From contig NZ_DATJCS010000001.1 in assembly GCF_035497915.1 (NCBI RefSeq), positions 1 to 64,000 on the forward strand: a stretch of DNA of 64,000 nt. Reading direction: 5' to 3'. Below, one piece after another: positions 23,431 through 33,123 of this stretch. This stretch comes from Serpens sp035497915 (lineage in GTDB: Bacteria > Pseudomonadota > Gammaproteobacteria > Pseudomonadales > Pseudomonadaceae). Position numbers and translations under genes: made by a program. The notes under the pieces were generated by a model, which was given only the letters and a program-made list of their open reading frames with translations, searched no databases and had not been told where the DNA came from. How positions within the stretch are numbered: the stretch's first letter is position 1; each line of letters opens with the position of its first letter.

Positions 23431-24398
23431 CTCGGGGTTCCTCCGCTTCGCGGGTCGCGCGGATCGACCTGGTGCACGCCGGGGTCAACCTGATGCACCA
23501 CGGTTTCGCCGGAGGGCGGCGGCGGGTCGCCGGCCTCGGGGTCGTACTCTTCCTCGACGCGGTTCGGACCGACACCCACGTAATGGAAGAAGCCACCGAG
23601 CACCGCCGCGCCCATGGCCAGCAGCGCCAGCGGCTTGGTGACGCCCTTCCACAGGCTGACCAGCGGGCTGATGGTCGGATCTTCGGGCAGGCCGCTGTAC
23701 AGCTGCGGCTGGTCGGCGTGGTGCAGCACGTACATCACGTGGGTGCCGCCGACCCCCGCCGGGTCGTACAGGCCGGCCTGCTCGAAGCCGCGCTCCTTGA
23801 GGTCGGCGATGCGCCCGGCGGCGTGATTGCGCATGTCGTCCTTGCTGCCGAAGACGATGGCGCCGGTCGGGCAGGTCTTCACGCAGGCCGGCTCCAGGCC
23901 CACCGCCACGCGGTCGGAACACAGGGTGCACTTGTAGGCCTTCTTGTCCTTGCCCGAGAGGCGCGGGATGTTGAACGGGCAGCCGGTGATGCAGTAACCG
24001 CAGCCGATGCAGTGGTCCTGGTTGAAGTCGACGATGCCGTTGGCGTACTTCACGATCGCGCCGGGGCTCGGGCAGGCCTTCAGGCAGCCCGGCTCGGCGC
24101 AATGCATGCAGCCGTCCTTGCGGATCAGCCATTCGAGGTTGCCCGAGTCCGGGTTCTCGTACTCGGCGAAGCGCATCAGCGTCCAGGACTCGGCCGTCAG
24201 GTCCATGGGGTTGTCGTAGATGCCGTGGTTCTCGCCCACCTCGTCACGCAGGTCGTTCCACTCCGAGCACGCCACCTGGCAGGCCTTGCAGCCGATGCAC
24301 TTGGAGGTGTCGATCAGCTTGGCCACCTCCATCGTGTCGCGCACCGAGGGCGGTTGCGTGGTGGTGGCGGAGCGGGCAATCAGGTCTTGGGTCGCCAT
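23427..24398 (-). CDS. fdnH: Formate dehydrogenase iron-sulfur (beta) subunit
   Basis: Electron-transfer subunit of 323 residues. Four [4Fe-4S] cluster motifs are visible: CIGCKACQVACSEW, CMHCAEPGCLKACP, CIGCGYCITGCP and CTLCSDR with CVKTCPTGA. A single C-terminal transmembrane helix (LALLAMGAAVLGGFFHYVGV) anchors it on the periplasmic side. The ATG at 24398 gives MATQDLIARSA, and the gene begins one base after the stop codon of fdnG. Confidence 0.95.
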   Translation of the reverse strand: MATQDLIARSATTTQPPSVRDTMEVAKLIDTSKCIGCKACQVACSEWNDLRDEVGENHGIYDNPMDLTAESWTLMRFAEYENPDSGNLEWLIRKDGCMHCAEPGCLKACPSPGAIVKYANGIVDFNQDHCIGCGYCITGCPFNIPRLSGKDKKAYKCTLCSDRVAVGLEPACVKTCPTGAIVFGSKDDMRNHAAGRIADLKERGFEQAGLYDPAGVGGTHVMYVLHHADQPQLYSGLPEDPTISPLVSLWKGVTKPLALLAMGAAVLGGFFHYVGVGPNRVEEEYDPEAGDPPPPSGETVVHQVDPGVHQVDPRDPRSGGTPR

Positions 24399-24399
24399 G

Positions 24400-27300
24400 T
24401 CATGCCCTCTCCACGTTGACCAGGAAGGATTTGAACTCCGGGGTCTGGGTGTTGCCGTCACCCACGAACGGCGTCAGCGTGTTGGTGATGAAGCCGTTCC
24501 TGGCCAGCCCCGAGAACCCCCAGTGCAGCGGGATGCCCACGTGGTGCACCGTGCGCCCGTCCACCGTGAGCGGGCGGATGCGCTTGGTGACCACCGCCAC
24601 CGCCTTGATGTAGCCACGGTTGGACGACACCTTCACGCGGTCGCCGGCGGCGATGCCCAGCTCGCTGGCCAGCGCCTCGCCGATTTCCACGAACTGCTCC
24701 GGCTGGGTGATGGCGTTCAGCCGGCAGTGCTTGGTCCAGAAGTGGAAGTGCTCGGTGAGCCGGTAGGTGGTGGCCGCGTAGGGGAACTCCTCGGCCGTGC
24801 CGAACAGCTCCAGGTCGTTCTTGAACACCCGCGCCGCCGGATTGCTGCGCGCCAGCGGATTTTCCGGGTGCAGCGGGTTGCGGCCGATGGGCGTCTCGAA
24901 CGGCTCGTAGTGCTCGGGGAACGGCCCCTCGGCCATCATGTCCACGGCGAAGAAGCGCGCCGTGCCTTCGGGGGTCATGATGAACGGGCTCATGCCCTCC
25001 TCCGGCGGCGAGTCGAGCTTGAAGTCGGGGACATCCGTGCCGGCCCAGCGCGTGCCGTTCCACCACACCAGGCGCTTCTTCACCGGCTCCCAGGGCTGGC
25101 CGTCCGGCCTTGCCGAGGCGCGGTTGTAGAGGATGCGCCGGTTGGCCGGCCAGGCCCAGGCCCAGCCCAGGGTCTGGCCCATGCCGAAGGGATCGGCGTT
25201 GTCGCGCCGCGCCATCTGGTTGCCCTGCTGGGTCCAGGAGCCGGACCAGATCCAGCAGCCGCAGGCGGTGGAACCGTCGGCGCGCAACTGGCCGAAGCCG
25301 GCCAGCTGCTCGCCGGCGCGCACCTCGATCGCGCCGGTGTTCGGGTCCGTCAGGTTGGTCAGCGCCTTGCCGCTGTACTCCATGGCGATCTCTTCGGCGC
25401 TGGGCTCGTCGGGGCGTGCGTAATTCCAGTGCAGGCCGAGGATCGGATCGGGGAATACCCCGCCCTCGCTGCGGTACAGCTCGCGCAGCCGGTGGAACAG
25501 GCCGGCCATGATGGCCACATCGGTGCGCGCCAGCCCCGGCGGGTCACCGGCCTTCCAGTGCCATTGCAGCCAGCGACCGCTGTTGACCAGCGCGCCGTTC
25601 TCCTCGGCGAAGCAGGTGGTGGGCAGACGGAACACGGTGGTCTGGATGGCCGCCGTGTCGACGTCATTGAACTCGCCGGCGTTGCGCCAGAAGTCGGCCG
25701 TCTCGGTCTGCAGCGGATCCATCACCACCAGATACTTCAGGCGCGCCAGCGCGCCGCTGATCTTGGCCTTGTTGGGGAACGAGCCAATGGGGTTGAAGCC
25801 CTGGCAGAAGTAACCGTTGATCTGGCCCTGGAACATCATGTCGAACACTTTCAGCACGTCGTAGCCGGGGATATCCAGCTTGGGCAGCCAGTGGTAGGCC
25901 CAGTTGTTCTCCGCCGTGGCGGCGGGGCCGAACCAGGCCTTCATCAGGCTGACGTGGAAGCGTTCGTAGTGTTGCCAGTAGGACAGCTGATTGGGCCGCA
26001 GCGGCCGCGGCGCCCGCCCGGCGATGTAGGCGGCATAGTCCTGCTCGTTGTCCCGGGGCAGGGTCAGGTAGCCGGGCAACAGGTTGGAGAGCAGGCCCAG
26101 GTCGGTAAGCCCCTGGATGTTGGAGTGGCCGCGCAGGGCGTTCATGCCGCCGCCGGGCATGCCGATGTTGCCCAGCAGCAACTGCACCATGGCGCCGCAG
26201 CGGATCATCTGCGAGCCGACCGTGTGCTGGGTCCAGCCCAGGGCGTACATGATGGTCATGACCTTGCCGGGCGCCGAGGTTTCGGCGACGGTCGTCCAGA
26301 CTTTGAGCAGGGCGTCCAGCGGCGTGCCGCAGATGCTGCTGACCAGCTCCGGCGTGTAGCGGCTGTAGTGGGCGCGCAGCAGTTGGTAGACGCAACGCGG
26401 GTGCGTCAGGCTCGGGTCGATCAGCGCGTAACCGTCCGGGCCGATTTCGTAGTTCCAGCTCGACTTGTCCGGATAGCCGCGCCGTTCGGTGTCGTAGCCG
26501 TTGAACAGGCCATTCTCGAAGCCGAACCCCTCGCGCACGATCAGCGGCAGGTCGGTGTAGTTGCGCACGTACTCGTGCTGGATGCGATCGTTCTCCAGCA
26601 GATAGTTGATCAGCCCGCCGAGAAAGGCGATGTCGGTACCGGTGCGGATCGGCACGTACAGGTCGGCCACCGAGGCCGAACGGTTGAAGCGCGGATCGAC
26701 GACGATCAGCCGAGCCTTGTTGTGGGCCTTGGCCTCGGTCACCCACTTGAAGCCGCACGGGTGGGCTTCGGCGGCGTTGCCCCCCATGATCAGGACCAGG
26801 TCGGCGTTCTGGATGTCACTCCAGTGGTTTGTCATGGCACCGCGGCCAAACGTCGGGGCAAGACCTGCCACCGTCGGGCCGTGTCAGACACGCGCCTGGT
26901 TGTCGAACCCCAGCATGCCGAGGGAGCGCACCACCTTGTGGGTGATGTAGCCGGACTCGTTGGACGACGCCGAGGCCGCCAGGAAGCCGGTACTCAGCCA
27001 GCGGTTGACCGTCTGCCCCTGCTCGTTGCGCTCGATGAAGTGGGCGTCGCGATCGTCCTTCATCAGGCGGGCGATGCGATCCAGGGCATCATTCCAGCTG
27101 ATCGGCGTCCACTTGTCGCTGCCGGGCTCGCGCACCTCCGGCTGGGTCAGGCGGTGCGGGCTGTGGACGAAGTCCAGCAGGCCGGCGCCCTTCGGGCATA
27201 GGGTGCCCTGGTTGACCGGGTGATCGGAGTCGCCCTCGATGTGGATGATTTCCTGGCTGACGTTCTTGCCGCCACTGCCCTGGCTGTAGAGGATCAGCCC

Positions 27301-27474
27301 GCAGCCCACCGAACAGTACGGGCAGGTGTTGCGGGTTTCCCGGGTGCGGGCAAGCTTGAAGTGGCGAATCGATTCGGCGTAGGCGGGTGGCGGAGCCATG
27401 CCCAGCGCCGCCAGGCTGGATGCCCCAAGGCCGACACCGCAGACCTTGAAGAATTGCCGACGGTTCATGTCCAT
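24400..27474 (-). CDS. fdnG: Selenocysteine-containing formate dehydrogenase alpha subunit (reads through in-frame UGA)
   Basis: Catalytic molybdopterin subunit of 1024 residues that oxidises formate to CO2. The N-terminus has a twin-arginine signal (NRRQFFK), so the enzyme is exported folded. A [4Fe-4S] motif CPYCSVGCG follows. Codon 197 is TGA (26886-26884) in the context ARV-Sec-HGPTVAGL, where the family has its catalytic selenocysteine, and a SECIS hairpin follows directly. The frame is otherwise open to 24400. A simple gene finder would split it into two pieces at this codon. The start ATG at 27474 has AGGAG upstream. Length matches E. coli FdnG. Confidence 0.96.
26855..26886 (-). promoter_or_regulatory. 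Bacterial SECIS element of fdnG
   Basis: Minus strand, directly after the UGA. The upper stem is GG/CC, then a bulged U at position 17 counted from the U of UGA (26870), then GGCA/TGCC closing the loop GGTCU. The bulged U17 and the GGUCU loop are the determinants known for E. coli fdhF and fdnG SECIS. The lower part reads CACGGCCCGAC. Confidence 0.92.
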
Positions 27475-27691
27475 CACGCATCTCCTGCTCAGGCTGGCCG
27501 GTCCCTGCGGTCGTGCGGTGCCACAGGCTGTGCCGGCAGGCGCGACCTCTGCCGAAGCCGTCACCTCTGGTTAAACAGTAGCCAATGCCGGCCAGTTGGC
27601 AATCGACCGGCCGGACGGCCGTCCCCGCAGGCTCGCAAAGTCATGCCGACAGCCCCTACACTGCGCGTCCATTCAACGGAAGGTCGATGCG

Positions 27692-27985
27692 ATGCGGGTG
27701 GAAGGCTTTTTCGAAAGCGTGGGCGAGGCGCTGGGTACCCTGCTGCGCTGGATCATCGATGGCCTGTACGGGCTGTTCGAGGCGATCGCCGATGCCGGCC
27801 GCGGCTTTCTCAACGGCCTGGCCAACGCCCTGGGCATGGACGCCTCGCTGCTCAGCCTGGCGGCCCTGGTCGTTGGCCTGCTGATCCTGGTATCGGCGGT
27901 GCGCGCCCTGCTGCGCCGCGCCTTCATTTCCGGGGTACTGCTGTTGCTTCTGGGTTTGTGGTTGCTGAGCCTGTTCATCCATTGA
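27692..27985 (+). CDS. Small membrane protein of unknown function
   Basis: Protein of 97 residues. Residues 1-45 form an amphipathic part (FFESVGEALGTLLRWIIDGLYGLFEAI). Residues 50-95 hold two hydrophobic helices separated by RALLRRA. No known domain is recognised. It sits alone between the divergent fdnG and the downstream dxs on the same strand, 74 bp before dxs. The ATG at 27692 follows GGAAGG. Confidence 0.6.
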   Translation: MRVEGFFESVGEALGTLLRWIIDGLYGLFEAIADAGRGFLNGLANALGMDASLLSLAALVVGLLILVSAVRALLRRAFISGVLLLLLGLWLLSLFIH

Positions 27986-28059
27986 CAGGCCGCTTGGGCA
28001 GGTCTCTCCGCTTCGAGTAAACTGCGCCGTCTTTTACCTCCAATAAAACGATCAGTCTG

Positions 28060-29943
28060 ATGCCCAAGACGTTCCACGAACTCCCCCGCCAGCGTCCCGC
28101 CACGCCCCTGCTCGACCGCGCCGCAACGCCCGTCGAGCTGCGCCGTCTGAGCGAAGCGGAACTGGAACAACTGGCCGACGAACTGCGCCAGGAACTGCTC
28201 TATTGCGTGGGCCAGACCGGTGGCCACTTCGGCGCCGGACTCGGCGTGATCGAGCTGACCATCGCCCTGCACTACATCTTCGACACGCCGGATGACCGTC
28301 TGGTGTGGGACGTGGGCCATCAGGCGTATCCGCACAAGATCCTCACCGGCCGCCGCCAGCGCATGTCCACCCTGCGCCAGAAGAACGGCCTGGCCGCCTT
28401 CCCGCGCCGCAGCGAGAGCGAGTACGACACCTTCGGCGTCGGCCACTCCAGCACCAGCATCGGCGCGGCGCTGGGCATGGCCATCGCCAACCGCCTGCGC
28501 GGTGAAAAGCGCAAGGCCATCGCGGTGATCGGCGACGGCGCGCTGACCGCCGGCATGGCCTTCGAGGCGCTCAACCACGCCCCGGAAGTCGGTGCCGACA
28601 TGCTGGTGGTGCTCAACGACAACGACATGTCGATCTCGCGCAACGTCGGCGGCATGTCCAACTACCTGGCCAAGATTCTTTCCAGCCGCACCTACGCCTC
28701 CATGCGCGAGGGCAGCAAGAAGGTGCTGTCGCGCCTGCCCGGCGCCTGGGAAATCGCCCGCCGCACCGAGGAATACGCCAAGGGCATGCTGGTGCCCGGC
28801 ACGCTGTTCGAGGAGCTGGGCTGGAACTACATCGGCCCCATCGACGGCCATGACCTGCCGACGCTGATCGCCACCCTGCGCAACATGCGCGACCTGTCCG
28901 GGCCGCAGTTCCTGCACGTGGTGACCAAGAAGGGCAAGGGCTTCGCCCCGGCCGAGCTGGACCCGATCGCCTGGCACGCCATCAACAAGCTGGAAGACGC
29001 GCCCAAGGCGCCGAAGAAACCGGCCGGCCCGCGCTATTCCAACGTGTTCGGCCAGTGGCTGTGCGACATGGCCGCCCAGGACTCGCGCCTGCTGGGCATC
29101 ACCCCGGCCATGAAGGAAGGCTCCGACCTGGTGGCCTTCAGCGAGCGCTTCCCGGACCGCTACTTCGACGTGGCCATCGCCGAGCAGCACGCCGTGACCC
29201 TGGCCGCCGGCATGGCCTGCGAAGGCGCCAAGCCGGTGGTGGCCATCTACTCCACCTTCCTGCAGCGCGCCTACGACCAGTTGATCCACGACGTGGCGGT
29301 GCAGGACCTCGACGTGCTGTTCGCCATCGACCGCGCCGGCCTGGTCGGCGAGGACGGCCCGACCCACGCCGGCAGCTTCGACCTCTCCTTCCTGCGCTGC
29401 ATCCCGGGCATGGTCATCATGACCCCCAGCGACGAGAACGAGCTGCGCCGCATGCTGACCACCGGCTTCCTGCACAACGGGCCGGCCGCCGTGCGCTACC
29501 CGCGCGGCAGCGGCCCGAACGCGCCGCTGGAACCCGGTCTGCAGCCCCTGGAAATTGGCAAGGGCGTGGTGCGCCGCCAGGGCACGCGCGTCGCCCTGCT
29601 GGCCTTCGGCGTGCAACTGGCCGAAGCCTTGCGCGTCGGCGAAACCCTGGATGCCACCGTGGTGGACATGCGCTTCGTCAAACCGCTGGACGAGGCGCTG
29701 GTGCGCCAGCTGGCCACCGAGCACGAGCTGCTGGTGACCCTCGAGGAAAACAGCGTCATGGGCGGTGCCGGCAGCGCGGTCAGCGAGTTCCTGGCCAGCG
29801 AAGCCACCGTCAAGCCGCTGCTGCACCTGGGCCTGCCCGACCGCTATGTCGAACACGCCAAGCCCGGTGAAATGCTCGCCGAGTGCGGGCTGGACGAGGC
29901 GGGGATCGAAGCGGCGGTACGGGCGCGGTTGGGGAAGCTGTAA
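28060..29943 (+). CDS. dxs: 1-deoxy-D-xylulose-5-phosphate synthase
   Basis: Thiamine-diphosphate enzyme of 627 residues. It condenses pyruvate and glyceraldehyde-3-phosphate, the first step of the MEP isoprenoid pathway, which also supplies thiamine and pyridoxal precursors. Visible: GGHFGAGLGVIELTIALHY, the ThDP motif GDGALTAGMAFEALN, VATKGKG-type VVTKKGKGFAPAE, and the transketolase pyrimidine domain with DVAIAEQHAVTLAAGMA and DRAGLVGEDGPTHAG. Length is normal. The ATG at 28060 gives MPKTFHELPRQRP. Confidence 0.96.
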   Translation: MPKTFHELPRQRPATPLLDRAATPVELRRLSEAELEQLADELRQELLYCVGQTGGHFGAGLGVIELTIALHYIFDTPDDRLVWDVGHQAYPHKILTGRRQRMSTLRQKNGLAAFPRRSESEYDTFGVGHSSTSIGAALGMAIANRLRGEKRKAIAVIGDGALTAGMAFEALNHAPEVGADMLVVLNDNDMSISRNVGGMSNYLAKILSSRTYASMREGSKKVLSRLPGAWEIARRTEEYAKGMLVPGTLFEELGWNYIGPIDGHDLPTLIATLRNMRDLSGPQFLHVVTKKGKGFAPAELDPIAWHAINKLEDAPKAPKKPAGPRYSNVFGQWLCDMAAQDSRLLGITPAMKEGSDLVAFSERFPDRYFDVAIAEQHAVTLAAGMACEGAKPVVAIYSTFLQRAYDQLIHDVAVQDLDVLFAIDRAGLVGEDGPTHAGSFDLSFLRCIPGMVIMTPSDENELRRMLTTGFLHNGPAAVRYPRGSGPNAPLEPGLQPLEIGKGVVRRQGTRVALLAFGVQLAEALRVGETLDATVVDMRFVKPLDEALVRQLATEHELLVTLEENSVMGGAGSAVSEFLASEATVKPLLHLGLPDRYVEHAKPGEMLAECGLDEAGIEAAVRARLGKL

Positions 29944-29972
29944 GGCGGCCGATTCTTTTGCTTCGGTAGTGA

Positions 29973-30090
29973 CTCCCCTTCCCCCTCTCCCCCGGCCCCT
30001 CTCCCGCCAGGGGCGAGGGGAGAAAAGCGGTTGGTGCACGAACTGTCCCCTCTCCCCTCGTGGGAGAGGGCTAGGGAGAGGGGGGGAAGC
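29973..30090. repeat. CT-rich inverted repeat (CCCCTCTCCC/GGGAGAGGGG)
   Basis: A pyrimidine-rich stretch (29973-30014) pairs imperfectly with its purine-rich counterpart, and a second copy of the CCCCTCTCCCCTCGTGGGAGAGGG type (30047-30070) follows. Elements of this style are scattered in many proteobacteria. It fills the dxs/cobT gap and no gene is seen there. Confidence 0.6.
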
Positions 30091-30176
30091 AGCCCAAGCC
30101 CCCTGAATTCCTTTCCATCCATTCACACCCGCCCCGGCGGCGCTTACCAGTCCCGCCGGCGCTATCGAGCGTTTAG

Positions 30177-31220
30177 ATGTCCCTGCCACGCTTTGCCATT
30201 TCCGCCCCCGACGCCGCCATCCTCCCGGCCCTGCGCCACGCCATCGACCGCAAGACCAAACCGCTCGGCGCGCTCGGCCAGCTGGAGGCGCTGGCCCTGC
30301 AGATCGGCTGGGTGCAGCAGACGCTGAATCCGCAGCTGACGCGCCCGAGCCTGACCATCTTCGCCGCCGACCACGGCCTGGCCCGCGCCGGCGTCAGCGC
30401 CTACCCGGCCGAAGTGACCCCGCAGATGGTGTTCAACTTCCTCGCCGGCGGCGCCGCCACCAACAGCTTCGCGCGTCAGCACGGCTTCGCCTTCCAGGTG
30501 GTGGATGCCGGGGTGAACCACGACTTCCCCGCCGACCTGCCGCTGCGCCACGAGAAGATCGCCCACGGCACCGCCAACTGCCTGGAAGGCCCGGCCATGA
30601 GTCGCGAACAGGCGCTGCGCTGCCTGGAAACCGGCCGGCGCATCGCCCACGAGGAAGTGGCCAAGGGCAGCAACCTGCTGGCCTTCGGCGAGATGGGCAT
30701 CGGCAACACCTCCACCGCCACGCTGCTCAGCCACCTGCTGGCCGGCCTGCCGATCGCCGCCTGCACCGGGCGCGGCACCGGCCTGGACGACGCCGGCCTG
30801 GCACGCAAGGTCGCCTCCCTGCAGGCGGTGGCCGAGCGCGTCGGCCCCGGCCCGCATGAGGCGCTCACCGCCCTCGCCGAAGTCGGCGGTTTCGAAGTGG
30901 CGATGATGACCGGCGCCATGCTCGGCACTGCCGAGAAAGGCGCACTGATCCTGGTCGACGGCTTTATCGCCACGGCCGCGCTGCTGGCCGCCATGCGGAT
31001 CGCGCCGGCGGTGCGCGACTACGCGGTGTTTGGCCATCGCTCCCAGGAAGGCGGCCACCCGCTGCTGCTCGCGCACCTCAACGCCACGCCGCTGCTGCAG
31101 CTGGACCTGCGCCTGGGCGAAGGCAGCGGCGCGGTGCTGGCCTGGCCGCTGCTGCAGGCCGCCTGCGGTTTCCTCAACGAGATGGCCTCGTTCGAATCCG
31201 CTGGAGTGTCCGACCGATGA
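30177..31220 (+). CDS. cobT: Nicotinate-nucleotide:dimethylbenzimidazole phosphoribosyltransferase
   Basis: Enzyme of 347 residues that makes alpha-ribazole phosphate for the lower ligand of cobalamin. Family blocks: KPLGALGQLE, TIFAADHGLARAGVSAYP, VTPQMVFNFLAGGAATNSFAR, GEMGIGNTSTATLL, GRGTGLDD, and the C-terminal LRLGEGSGAVLAWPLL holding the catalytic glutamate. It overlaps cobS by four bases and begins a cobT-cobS-cobC unit for nucleotide loop assembly. Confidence 0.95.
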   Translation: MSLPRFAISAPDAAILPALRHAIDRKTKPLGALGQLEALALQIGWVQQTLNPQLTRPSLTIFAADHGLARAGVSAYPAEVTPQMVFNFLAGGAATNSFARQHGFAFQVVDAGVNHDFPADLPLRHEKIAHGTANCLEGPAMSREQALRCLETGRRIAHEEVAKGSNLLAFGEMGIGNTSTATLLSHLLAGLPIAACTGRGTGLDDAGLARKVASLQAVAERVGPGPHEALTALAEVGGFEVAMMTGAMLGTAEKGALILVDGFIATAALLAAMRIAPAVRDYAVFGHRSQEGGHPLLLAHLNATPLLQLDLRLGEGSGAVLAWPLLQAACGFLNEMASFESAGVSDR

Positions 31221-31993
31221 GCGAGCGCTCCGCCCCGCGCCGGGAGATCGACCGCTTCCTGCTCTCGCTGCAGTTCTTCACCCGCGTGCCGATTCCGGCG
31301 CGGGTGCCGTACTCCGAGAACGAGCTGAACAAGGCGGCGGTCTATTTCCCGCTGATCGGCACGCTGATCGGCGCGGCCTGTGCGCTGGTCTACTGGGGCG
31401 CCAGCTTCCTGTGGGACGCGCCGATTGCCATCTTCCTGAGCATGGCGTTCGGCCTGCTGCTCACCGGCTGCTTCCACGAGGACGGCCTGGCCGACTGCAT
31501 GGACGGCATGGGTGGCGGCTGGGACCGCGAGCGCATCCTCGCCATCATGCAGGACTCGCGGCTGGGCACCTACGGTGCCGCCACGCTGCTGGCGGCGCTG
31601 GGCGGCAAGCTCCTGCTGCTGGTGTCGCTGCCCGCCGCGCTGGTGATTCCGCTGCTGATCCTCGCCCACGCGGTCAGCCGGCTGAACGCGGCGACCATGA
31701 TGCTCACCGAGTCCTACGCGCGCCCGGAAGGCAAGGCCAAGCCGCTGGCGGTGCGCATTTCGCTGTTCGGCCTGCTGATCGCCGCTGCGCTGGCCCTGGC
31801 TCCGTTCCTGTGGATCGAGCTGCCGCCGCTGCTGTGGCTGGCGCTGCTGCCGCTGATTCCCCTGCGCCTGTGGTTCGCCCGCTGGCTGCGCAAGTGGATC
31901 GGTGGCTTCACCGGCGACTGCCTCGGCGCGCTGCAGCAGCTGAGCGAGCTGACCTTCCTGCTCGGGGCCTTGGCGCTGTGCCGCTTTATCTGA
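31217..31993 (+). CDS. cobS: Adenosylcobinamide-GDP ribazoletransferase (cobalamin synthase)
   Basis: Integral membrane protein of 258 residues that joins adenosylcobinamide-GDP with alpha-ribazole(-phosphate). Visible: LLSLQFFTRVPIPARVP at the N-terminus, YFPLIGTLIGA, the acidic motif HEDGLADCMDGMGGG needed for catalysis, and DSRLGTYGAATLL. It is coupled to cobT (ATGA), and its end overlaps the start of cobC by 16 bases. Confidence 0.94.
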   Translation: MSERSAPRREIDRFLLSLQFFTRVPIPARVPYSENELNKAAVYFPLIGTLIGAACALVYWGASFLWDAPIAIFLSMAFGLLLTGCFHEDGLADCMDGMGGGWDRERILAIMQDSRLGTYGAATLLAALGGKLLLLVSLPAALVIPLLILAHAVSRLNAATMMLTESYARPEGKAKPLAVRISLFGLLIAAALALAPFLWIELPPLLWLALLPLIPLRLWFARWLRKWIGGFTGDCLGALQQLSELTFLLGALALCRFI

Positions 31994-32502
31994 TCCGCCA
32001 CACCCGCGTGGGCTGCCCGCCGGGGCTGTGTTACGGACAGCTGGATGTGCCGCTGGCGGACGGCTTCGCGGACGAGGCCCAGGCCGTGCGAGGAGCACTG
32101 TTGCAGCAATTCCCCAACGGCCTGCCGCCGGTATGGAGTAGCCCAAGCCTGCGCTGCCGCACACTGGCCGATGCTCTGGGCGAGCCGTATCGCACCGATG
32201 CGCGGCTGATGGAGCTGAACTTCGGCGCCTGGGAAGGACGCAGCTGGGCCGAGCTGGACTCCCCGGAAGCGCGTCACTGGGGCGACCACTGGCAGAGCGC
32301 TGCACCGCCCGCTGGCGAATCCCTGCCCGAGCTGCTGGCCCGGCTGCGGGGGTTCCTCGCGGAGATCGAAACCGGCGACGCGCTGCTGATCACCCACGCC
32401 GGGCCGATCCGCGCCCTGCATCATCTGCTGCTCGGCGAACCCCTGGAAACGGCGTTTCGCCGTCCGGTGGGTTATGGCGAGCTGCTGCGGCTGGGAAGCT
32501 GA
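31978..32502 (+). CDS. cobC: Alpha-ribazole phosphatase-like histidine phosphatase
   Basis: Histidine phosphatase of 174 residues: LIRHTRVG with the nucleophilic His near the N-terminus, FGAWEGRSW, and the second catalytic His in LLITHAGPIRAL. It is expected to remove phosphate from alpha-ribazole-5-phosphate or from cobalamin phosphate. The GTG at 31978 (inside the end of cobS) gives the family N-terminus VPLYLIRHT; no ATG is available nearby. Confidence 0.88.
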   Translation: MPLYLIRHTRVGCPPGLCYGQLDVPLADGFADEAQAVRGALLQQFPNGLPPVWSSPSLRCRTLADALGEPYRTDARLMELNFGAWEGRSWAELDSPEARHWGDHWQSAAPPAGESLPELLARLRGFLAEIETGDALLITHAGPIRALHHLLLGEPLETAFRRPVGYGELLRLGS

Positions 32503-32535
32503 ACCGTCGGCCCATCGCTGCGGTTGACGTCCCTC

Positions 32536-32620
32536 GGCCGGCATAAAGCCGGCCCTACAGGTTCCAGGCAACACCCGTGGAGCCGCACCGCGCCCCTGTA
32601 GGGCCGGGTTTATCCCGGCC
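32536..32620. repeat. REP family A pair in opposite orientation
   Basis: GGCCGGCATAAAGCCGGCC (32536-) followed by CTACAG, and 36 bp later CTGTAGGGCCGGGTTTATCCCGGCC (32596-32620). It is a typical BIME-like arrangement downstream of cobC. Confidence 0.8.
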
Positions 32621-32658
32621 GGGGACCGCAGCCAGGGTGCCGGCCCTCCGCACTGACC

Positions 32659-32730
32659 TGTGGGAGCGAATTCATTCGCGAGCTTTTGCGTCGGCCCGCA
32701 CAAAAGCTCGCGGACAAGTCCGCTCCCACA
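32659..32730. repeat. REP family B pair
   Basis: TGTGGGAGCGAATTCATTCGCG and its inverted partner CGCGGACAAGTCCGCTCCCACA form a 72-base hairpin-like element between the family A pair and the cobalamin riboswitch. Confidence 0.75.
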
Positions 32731-32837
32731 AAAAACACCGCCGCGCACAAACCCCGCCGCTCGGGCATTGCCCGGCCATTCTTAACGCCGGTCATTGCCT
32801 CCCATCGCCCCGCCCGTTATGGTGCGCGCGTTTTTCT

Positions 32838-33030
32838 TGTCGGTGCGCAAGCGTTTTTGCGTTAAACGGGAAGCCGGTGGCGCTCTTAGGAGCCATCCCG
32901 GCACTGCCCCCGCAACGGTGAATGACCGCCCTCTCGGGCAGCGACTCCTACAGCCACTGGGAATTTTCCTGGGAAGGCGGAGTCGTCAGGGTCATGAGTC
33001 CGGAGACCGGCCGACGGGAAGCGACTGGTG
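32838..33030 (+). promoter_or_regulatory. Cobalamin (AdoCbl) riboswitch
   Basis: The conserved core is readable: GGAAGCCGGTG near 32869, GCCCCCGCAACGGTGA near 32907, and the B12-box region AGTCCGGAGACCGGCC at 32997-33012. It precedes btuB by about 95 bases. Binding of adenosylcobalamin should turn the B12 uptake genes off. Confidence 0.9.
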
Positions 33031-33088
33031 TTGCGGAGGGCGGCACCGTCAAGCGCTGTCTCCGCGTCCGCGCTTGTGATCCTGCCCT

Positions 33089-33113
33089 CCTCAAAAGCAT
33101 TGATCTTTTGAGG
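33089..33113 (+). promoter_or_regulatory. btuB: Shine-Dalgarno-sequestering hairpin of btuB
   Basis: CCTCAAAAG (33089-33097) pairs perfectly with CTTTTGAGG (33105-33113) across a 7-base loop. The 3' arm contains the GAGG ribosome site for the btuB ATG at 33124. It has no T-run, so the riboswitch probably acts on translation. Confidence 0.7.
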
Positions 33114-33123
33114 AATTCTCCTG

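Noticed and set aside
24220..27201. 993-codon open frame on the plus strand opposite fdnG
   Set aside because: It is the antisense shadow of a strongly GC-biased gene. Its translation is rich in His, Arg, Gln and Val without domain features, whereas fdnG on the other strand has every expected motif.
24400..27474. fdnG as two separate genes or a nonsense pseudogene
   Set aside because: The interrupting TGA is at the catalytic selenocysteine position, is followed by a SECIS hairpin, and the cell has selA, selB and selC next door.
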